Below, piece after piece: positions 7,144-12,028 of a stretch of DNA of 12,028 bases. Below the pieces are notes generated by a model that did not search any database, was not told where the DNA came from, and worked only from the letters and a program-made list of their open reading frames with translations. Both the position numbers and the translations under genes were made by a program. This DNA comes from Candidatus Aerophobota bacterium (GTDB taxonomy: Bacteria > Aerophobota > Aerophobia > Aerophobales > AE-B3A): NCBI GenBank assembly GCA_004376485.1, contig SOJT01000179.1, positions 1-12,028 of the forward strand, read 5' to 3'. Position 1 is the stretch's first letter; the number at the start of each line of letters is the position of its first letter.

Positions 7144-7398
7144 GTGAAGATTTCGGAAGTAAAGATCAGGAAAGTTGAGGGCAAAGATAGGTTTAAAGCC
7201 TGGGCAAGCATAACTTTTGATGATTCATTCCGGGTTCACGGACTCAAGGTGATCCAGGGAAAGGACGGTCCTTTCGTGGCTATGCCTTCCCGTAAACTGC
7301 CCAATGGAGAATTCATAGATACTGCCTACCCCCTTAATCAGGAATTGAGGGAACTCATTCAAGAAAGAGTACTGGAAGAATACAACCACCAAAGCTAA
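7144..7398 (+). CDS. spoVG: SpoVG family nucleic-acid-binding regulator
   Basis: Small conserved protein of 84 residues that binds DNA and RNA; in Bacillus it affects septation and sporulation, and in Staphylococcus, Listeria and Borrelia it is a global post-transcriptional regulator. Its presence alone does not prove sporulation. The hallmark segment GPFVAMPSRKLPNGEF (42-57) followed by AYPLN (61-65) is clear, after the N-terminal strand pair KISEVKIRKVE. The GTG start at 7144 is preferred to an upstream ATG at 7102 because it follows a perfect ribosome-binding site and yields the normal N-terminus; the longer version would only read the ispE tail in another frame. It lies one base beyond the ispE stop. 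The ispE-spoVG neighbourhood is known in Firmicutes and some candidate phyla, where glmU often comes next; here glnA does. Confidence 0.95.
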   Translation: MKISEVKIRKVEGKDRFKAWASITFDDSFRVHGLKVIQGKDGPFVAMPSRKLPNGEFIDTAYPLNQELRELIQERVLEEYNHQS

Positions 7399-7451
7399 TC
7401 CCAAGAGTAAGCCTTCTCAATTTTTCCCGAGAAAAGGAGAATTAAGAAACC

Positions 7452-8786
7452 ATGGAAGCCAAAGATAAAAAATGGGTACTAGACGAGGCGCGAAAACACA
7501 GAGTGAATTTTGTTCGTCTGTGGTTTACCGATATATTGGGATTCCTGAAAAGTTTTGCCATTACCCTGGAAGAGCTGGAGACAGCCCTGGAGGATGGGGC
7601 AGGATTTGATGGCTCATCCATTGAAGGATTTGCTAGAATAGAAGAGAGCGATATGGTGGCTATGCCCGAGCCTTCCACCTTCTGTATCATTCCCCAGGAG
7701 ACAGAGAAATTTGGAGGGGTGGCACGTATATTCTGCGATGTCCTGCAGACAGATGGAACTCACTATGAGGAAGATCCCCGATATGTCTTAAAAAGAACCC
7801 TCAAAAGAGCGGCTGATTTGGGATACACCTTCAACGTAGGACCAGAGTTGGAATATTTTTATTTCAAATCTAGCCAAATACCTCCTCAAGGACTGGACGA
7901 GGGTGGCTACTTTGATCTTGTTCCACAGGATCTGGCCAGTGATTTCCGTAAGGAAACGGTCTTCGCCCTGAAGAAAATGGGGATCGAGGTGGAGTGTAGT
8001 CATCATGAGGTTGCTCCCAGTCAGCATGAGATTGACTTGAGGTTCACCGATGCTTTGACTATGGCTGACCATACTATGACCTCTCGGCTGGTAGTAAAGG
8101 AGGTAGCCCTAAAAAACAATATCTACGCTACCTTCATGCCAAAACCAGTTTACGGAATCTGTGGGAACGGCATGCACATTCATCAGTCTCTTTTTAAGGG
8201 AAATGTGAATGCTTTCTTTGATCCTGACGATGAATATCACCTGTCAGAGATTGCCAAAAGATACATTGCGGGACTCCTGAGACATATCCGAGAATTTACC
8301 CTGGTGTTGAATCAGTGGGTGAATTCCTACAAAAGATTAGTCCCTGGATTTGAGGCTCCTGTCTATGTTTCCTGGGCTCTGAGGAACCGATCTGATCTTG
8401 TTCGAGTTCCGACTTACAAGCCGGGTAAGGAGAAAGCTACCCGTGTGGAACTAAGATCACCTGACCCTACCTGCAATCCCTATCTAGCCTATGCGGTAAT
8501 GTTAGCAGCAGGGCTGGAGGGAATAGAAAAAAAATATGATTTCGTGCCTCCGGTGAAAGAAAATGTTTATGAAATGAGCGATAAGCAAAGAGAGAAAATG
8601 GGGATTGGCTCCCTCCCCGAGAATCTATGGGAAGCTATAAAGATAGCCGAGAGGAGTGAATGGCTAAAGAAAACCCTGGGAAAGCATCTATTCTATAAAC
8701 TTATAGAAAATAAAAAAATGGAATGGGAAAGATATCGATCCCAGGTAACTTCCTACGAACTAGAAGAGTATCTTCCCCGCCTTTAG
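7452..8786 (+). CDS. glnA: Glutamine synthetase, type I-alpha
   Basis: Cytoplasmic dodecameric enzyme that makes glutamine from glutamate, ammonia and ATP. 444 residues, the short alpha-type length. Visible: the N-terminal beta-grasp domain with GAGFDGSSIEGF (49-60); Arg62 in ARIEESDM, the residue that in Bacillus mediates glutamine feedback inhibition; the metal/ammonium segment NVGPELEYF; GNGMHIHQSLF with the ATP-site His; and NSYKRLVPGFEAPVY with the flap glutamate. The region where beta-type enzymes carry the adenylylated Tyr (NLYxLP) reads IGSLPENLWEAI and has no such Tyr, so control by adenylylation is not expected. The ATG follows AAGGAGA eleven bases upstream. It starts 53 bp after spoVG; no GlnR/TnrA-type box or promoter was found in that gap, so it may be read from the ispE-spoVG transcript. 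Confidence 0.96.
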   Translation: MEAKDKKWVLDEARKHRVNFVRLWFTDILGFLKSFAITLEELETALEDGAGFDGSSIEGFARIEESDMVAMPEPSTFCIIPQETEKFGGVARIFCDVLQTDGTHYEEDPRYVLKRTLKRAADLGYTFNVGPELEYFYFKSSQIPPQGLDEGGYFDLVPQDLASDFRKETVFALKKMGIEVECSHHEVAPSQHEIDLRFTDALTMADHTMTSRLVVKEVALKNNIYATFMPKPVYGICGNGMHIHQSLFKGNVNAFFDPDDEYHLSEIAKRYIAGLLRHIREFTLVLNQWVNSYKRLVPGFEAPVYVSWALRNRSDLVRVPTYKPGKEKATRVELRSPDPTCNPYLAYAVMLAAGLEGIEKKYDFVPPVKENVYEMSDKQREKMGIGSLPENLWEAIKIAERSEWLKKTLGKHLFYKLIENKKMEWERYRSQVTSYELEEYLPRL

Positions 8787-8847
8787 ACATCTCGTACCTC
8801 TCATCCAAAAATGAGCAGGACCCGAAAAACTCTGAAGGAATAAACGG

Positions 8848-9741
8848 GTGAATTTCAAGTCAGGATTCATTAATTTAATAGGCAAGCCCAATGTGGGAAA
8901 ATCTACCCTTATTAACTATCTGGTGGGGGATAAGATTGCTATTATTTCTGAGAAACCTCAAACTACTCGAAACATCATTCAGGGAATAGTTACTTTTGAG
9001 GAAGCCCAAATAGTCTTTCTCGATACCCCGGGAATAGTCCGCTTAAATGAGACAAAGACCCCTATTGACAGGTATATTATCAAACAGGCCCTTAGGGGGT
9101 TAGAAAGAGCGGATCTGATAGTGCTTATAGTAGATTCCTCCTCTATTTCTGAAGAAGATAAGTTCATCATAGAGAATCTGAGAAAGATAAAAAAAGCAGT
9201 CTTCTTGGCTATAAACAAAATTGACAAAATCAAAGAAAGTGAGCTCAACTCCTTATGCCAGGACTACGAAAATCTTTTCCCTTTTGCTCGCATCATCCCT
9301 ATCTCTGCTAAAAAGGGAACCAACATATCTATTCTGGCAGGGGAAATGATCCAGTATCTTCCCCCTCATCCTCCCTACTACTCCTCAGATTTAATTACGG
9401 ACCAACCCGAGCGTATCCTTGTAGCTGAGCTCATCAGAGAAAAAATATTTGCTCTGGCTCGCCAGGAGATCCCCTACTCCGTCTTGGTTAGAGTGAATCA
9501 ATTCGAACAGAGAAGAAAAGACTTAATTTATATTCAGGCCACCCTTTATGTAGAGTATTCCTCACAAAAGGGTATTCTTATTGGCCGAGCAGGGAAAATG
9601 ATAAAAATGATAGGAGAAATGGCTCGGGGCGAAATAGAAGGGCGTCTGGGCTGCCGAATCTATCTAGAGCTTCGAGTATCAGTAAAAAAGGCATGGCGGC
9701 GGCGGAAGGAGTCCCTCAAGGATTTAGGGTACGAACTATAA
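8848..9741 (+). CDS. era: Ribosome-maturation GTPase Era
   Basis: Essential GTPase that binds the 3' end of 16S rRNA and assists 30S subunit assembly, linking it to the cell cycle. 297 residues, typical length. G1 is GKPNVGKST (12-20), the switch-I threonines are at 39-40 (PQTTRNIIQG), G3 is DTPG (59-62), G4 is NKID (123-126) and G5 is SAKKG (153-157). A C-terminal KH domain follows with ILIGRAGKMIKMIGEMAR and ends VKKAWRRRKESLKDLGY. The KH GxxG loop reads GRAG in place of the usual GKGG, a mild change. The GTG start has GAAGGAA eight bases upstream. It is 61 bp downstream of glnA with no terminator seen between them. Its final codons overlap the end of the convergent queH by 6 bp. Confidence 0.96.
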   Translation: MNFKSGFINLIGKPNVGKSTLINYLVGDKIAIISEKPQTTRNIIQGIVTFEEAQIVFLDTPGIVRLNETKTPIDRYIIKQALRGLERADLIVLIVDSSSISEEDKFIIENLRKIKKAVFLAINKIDKIKESELNSLCQDYENLFPFARIIPISAKKGTNISILAGEMIQYLPPHPPYYSSDLITDQPERILVAELIREKIFALARQEIPYSVLVRVNQFEQRRKDLIYIQATLYVEYSSQKGILIGRAGKMIKMIGEMARGEIEGRLGCRIYLELRVSVKKAWRRRKESLKDLGYEL

Positions 9742-10329
9742 ACCTTTTGCTTTACCCGAGACTCCTTTGCTGTGCTTGTATCTTTCCTCTTCACTGTAAA
9801 TACATCCGCAATATTGCTGATGGTACAGATCCATTTTTCTTGATAGATTCAGACCCTTTTGCCATCGCCCTCTAGTCTCCTCCAGATAGGGTTTAACAGA
9901 GTACTCCTTTCCCACCTCCCTCATAATCTCCTTCAGCAGGTGTTTATCCTGATGAGGAGACAACAGCAGAGTTGAGCTAAAATAGTGGAACTTTCCCTTC
10001 CGGGCCAGTATGGCCGTTTTTTCCAGCCTCATGTGATAGCACACCCGGCAGCGCTCTTCTTCACGAAAAACTACCTGACGAAGAAAGCCTTTCAGGTCAT
10101 AATCATCCCTATAGATAATCCTTATCTTTTCTCTCTCTACCCAGATCTTCACTGCCTCCATACGCCTCTGGTATTCCATAAAGGGATGAATATTAGGATT
10201 ATACCAGAAGCCAAAGACCTCTCTGAAATTTCTTCGCAGCTTGGAAAAGGTATGAATAGCACAGGGAGCGCAGCAAATGTGCAGTAGAAGTCTTGCTGAA
10301 GAAATAGATGAACTCACCTCCATCTCCAT
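9736..10329 (-). CDS. queH: Epoxyqueuosine reductase QueH
   Basis: Iron-sulfur enzyme, formerly DUF208, that reduces epoxyqueuosine to queuosine in the wobble position of tRNAs with a GUN anticodon, as the cobalamin-independent alternative to QueG. 197 residues. The three cysteine clusters are intact: HICCAPC (17-23), CRVC (94-97) and YCGC (173-176). NPNIHPFMEYQRR (45-57) is the conserved block following the first cluster and SSTLLLSPHQD (118-128) is the middle block. These are the positions expected for a [4Fe-4S] cluster plus a nearby second metal site. The ATG at 10329 is preceded by AGGAAG, which overlaps the ilvD stop codon; a second ATG two codons later is also possible. Other queuosine genes are not in the window. 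The coding end overlaps that of era. Confidence 0.93.
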   Translation of the reverse strand: MEMEVSSSISSARLLLHICCAPCAIHTFSKLRRNFREVFGFWYNPNIHPFMEYQRRMEAVKIWVEREKIRIIYRDDYDLKGFLRQVVFREEERCRVCYHMRLEKTAILARKGKFHYFSSTLLLSPHQDKHLLKEIMREVGKEYSVKPYLEETRGRWQKGLNLSRKMDLYHQQYCGCIYSEEERYKHSKGVSGKAKGL

Positions 10330-10333
10330 AGTA

Positions 10334-10339
10334 CTTCCT
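10334..10339 (-). promoter_or_regulatory. queH ribosome-binding site overlapping the ilvD stop
   Basis: Minus-strand AGGAAG begins within the TAG stop of ilvD and ends four bases before the queH ATG. Ribosomes finishing ilvD would cover it, which suggests translational coupling. Confidence 0.6.
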
Positions 10340-11999
10340 AGCTCAGCACTGCCCCTTGGCTGGCTGGGCCGACCATCCGGCTATAACGAGCTAAATAGCC
10401 TTCTTTTATTTTAGAGGGGGACCTCTGCCAGCTTCTTTTTCTCTCTTCCAGTTCCTCTGAAGATAGATTCACTTCCAATCTTCTTGTGGGAATATCAATC
10501 AATACCTCATCCCCATCTTTTACAAGAGCAATGGGACCCCCTTCCTGGGCCTCGGGAGAGATGTGCCCTATGCAGGGACCCCTTGTTCCTCCTGAGAAAC
10601 GACCATCGGTAATGAGAGCTACTTTCTGGGATAACCCCATTCCTACCACTGCCGAGGTTGGAGAAAGCATTTCCCGCATCCCTGGTCCTCCCTTAGGGCC
10701 CTCATAACGAATGACGATGATCTCTCCTTCATTTACCCGATCTTGATAAATGGCCCCTGTAGCTTCTTCTTCACTGTCAAAGACCCTTACTTTGCCTTCA
10801 AATCTTCTCATCTTCTCACTTACGGCGGACTGTTTCACCACAGCACCTTCAGGAGCCAAAGATCCATAAAGGACGGCGATGCCCCCTTCTTTATGATAGG
10901 GGTGAGCTAAGTCCCTGATTATTTCTCGGTTATAAACCCGACCTTCTTCAGCTATTCTTTTGACGGATTTACCAGCTACGGTGGGATAATCTGCTAGACA
11001 CTCTTGAAGAGTATTAAGGAGTCCTGGAATCCCTCCCGCCTCCTCCAGATCTTCCATAAAATTCTCCCCCCCCGGCCTGAGATTAACTAAATGAGGAATC
11101 TGGTGGCTTATTTCATCAAATAATGATAAAGAAAGCTCAACTTTTGCTTCGTATGCAATAGCCAGAAGATGCAGGACTGTATTAGTAGATCCTCCTAAGG
11201 CCATATCTACCCGTACGGCATTCTCAAAAGCTTCCTTAACCATAATTTGTCTGGGGAAAAGATCCTCCTCTATAATTGCCACAACTCTTTTCCCGCTCTC
11301 ATAGGCAAGCTGGCATCTCTTAGCAGAAACAGCCAGAGCTGTTGCGGAACCCGGCAAGCTCATCCCCAGAACCTCAGCAAGGCAAGCCATACTGTTAGCG
11401 GTATAAAGACCCTGACAGGAACCTATGCCGGGGCAAGCTTCTTTTTCCAGCGATGTGAGCTCCTCTTCAGTTATCTCACCCGCCTTCAGTCTACCCAAAG
11501 CTTCCCAGGTATCCCGGACATAAGAGAGCTTTCTCCCTTGATATCTTCCTGAAAGCATAGGACCAGCAGTGATGATGATAGTGGGAATATTGACTCGGGC
11601 GGCAGCCATGAGACATCCCGGGGTAATTTTGTCACAATTAGTCAAAAGGATCAGCCCATCAAGACAGTGCGCCTGGGCTACTGACTCAATAGAATCAGCC
11701 ACCAGCTCCCTTAAGGGAAGGGAGTATCTCATTCCTCCGTGTCCCATAGCTATCCCATCACAAATAGCGGGAACTCCAAAAATAAAGGGGGTTCCCCCGC
11801 CCGCTTCTACTCCCTTTTCAATGAATCTTTCCAGCTCCCTCATCCCCGCATGACCAGGCACCAGACTGCTGAAACTGGAGATAATTCCCACAAAGGACCT
11901 CTCCAGATCGCCCTTCCCCAGGCCGGTGCTGTAAAGAAGAGCCCGGTGAGGAGCTCGCTCCACCCCTTTTTTTATCTCATCACTTCGTCTTGGGTTCAT
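10338..11999 (-). CDS. ilvD: Dihydroxyacid dehydratase
   Basis: Iron-sulfur dehydratase that converts 2,3-dihydroxy-isovalerate and 2,3-dihydroxy-3-methylvalerate to the 2-oxo acids for valine, leucine and isoleucine. 553 residues, the usual length. Visible: CDGIAMGHGGMRYSLP (80-95) with metal ligand Asp81; NCDKITPG (121-128) with Cys122, Asp123 and the carbamylated Lys124; GSCQGLYTANSM (193-204) with Cys195; MALGGSTNT; LRPGGENFMEDL; and GRFSGGTRG with the catalytic Ser. Position 49 is Gly in VPGH, as in the oxygen-sensitive E. coli-type enzymes and unlike the [2Fe-2S] type with Cys49. One oddity is SSFSSLVPGHAGM at 41-53, where most relatives read NSFxxxVPGHxHL. The ATG has GGGAGTGAG just upstream. 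queH follows after 8 bp. The family is certain; a sugar-acid dehydratase role is a remote alternative. Confidence 0.94.
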   Translation of the reverse strand: MNPRRSDEIKKGVERAPHRALLYSTGLGKGDLERSFVGIISSFSSLVPGHAGMRELERFIEKGVEAGGGTPFIFGVPAICDGIAMGHGGMRYSLPLRELVADSIESVAQAHCLDGLILLTNCDKITPGCLMAAARVNIPTIIITAGPMLSGRYQGRKLSYVRDTWEALGRLKAGEITEEELTSLEKEACPGIGSCQGLYTANSMACLAEVLGMSLPGSATALAVSAKRCQLAYESGKRVVAIIEEDLFPRQIMVKEAFENAVRVDMALGGSTNTVLHLLAIAYEAKVELSLSLFDEISHQIPHLVNLRPGGENFMEDLEEAGGIPGLLNTLQECLADYPTVAGKSVKRIAEEGRVYNREIIRDLAHPYHKEGGIAVLYGSLAPEGAVVKQSAVSEKMRRFEGKVRVFDSEEEATGAIYQDRVNEGEIIVIRYEGPKGGPGMREMLSPTSAVVGMGLSQKVALITDGRFSGGTRGPCIGHISPEAQEGGPIALVKDGDEVLIDIPTRRLEVNLSSEELEERKRSWQRSPSKIKEGYLARYSRMVGPASQGAVLS

Positions 12000-12028
12000 T
12001 TCTCACTCCCTGAACTGCGTCTTGTCTG

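Noticed and set aside
7413..7440. TTCTC/GAGAA inverted repeat before glnA as an operator or attenuator
   Set aside because: Stem of 5 bp with a 10-base loop, and no match to the GlnR/TnrA pattern; expected by chance.
8798..8817. CTCAT/ATGAG hairpin between glnA and era as a terminator
   Set aside because: Short stem and no T-run after it.
12000..12028. Tail of another minus-strand gene ending in TGA just upstream of ilvD
   Set aside because: Only about seven codons lie in the window, too few to support a gene; the TGA also overlaps the ilvD ribosome-binding region.

Overview
The window is a gene-dense bacterial chromosomal segment, moderately AT-rich by eye, with no sign of phage, insertion sequence, CRISPR array, tRNA or rRNA. 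Most genes are core metabolism or housekeeping. An adenosylcobalamin-dependent (class II) ribonucleotide reductase, an oxygen-sensitive-type dihydroxyacid dehydratase and the cysteine-rich queuosine enzyme QueH suggest an anaerobic or microaerophilic lifestyle. The ispE-spoVG pairing and the alpha-type glutamine synthetase fit Firmicutes or a deep-branching candidate phylum (Atribacterota or Aerophobota are possible). The phylum cannot be fixed from the sequence alone.

Layout. (1) Left block, minus strand, 1-3577: a GNAT acetyltransferase, a DUF2334-type polysaccharide deacetylase, an MFS exporter, and a diacylglycerol glycosyltransferase (MGDG-synthase/UgtP family) that runs off the left edge. 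A divergent promoter near 3700-3728 can serve the whole set, and a second candidate promoter lies just upstream of the MFS gene, overlapping a repeated 9-bp element. This looks like a small envelope-glycolipid module. It is the least conventional part of the window. (2) Central block, plus strand, 3885-9741: nrdJ, ispE, spoVG, glnA, era. nrdJ has a good sigma-70-like promoter. ispE and spoVG are almost contiguous, with the spoVG ribosome-binding site inside the ispE end. (3) Right block, minus strand, 9736-11999: ilvD followed by queH, probably translationally coupled. The queH end overlaps the era end by 6 bp, tail to tail.

Functionally the central genes supply deoxynucleotides (NrdJ), isoprenoid precursors (IspE), a small nucleic-acid-binding regulator (SpoVG), glutamine (GlnA) and 30S ribosome maturation (Era). 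The right block makes branched-chain amino acids (IlvD) and completes queuosine in tRNA (QueH). No clearly new defence or mobile system was found. The best candidates for something undescribed are the envelope operon with its paired acetyltransferase and deacetylase, and the regulatory architecture of the two promoter regions at 2052-2121 and 3684-3790.
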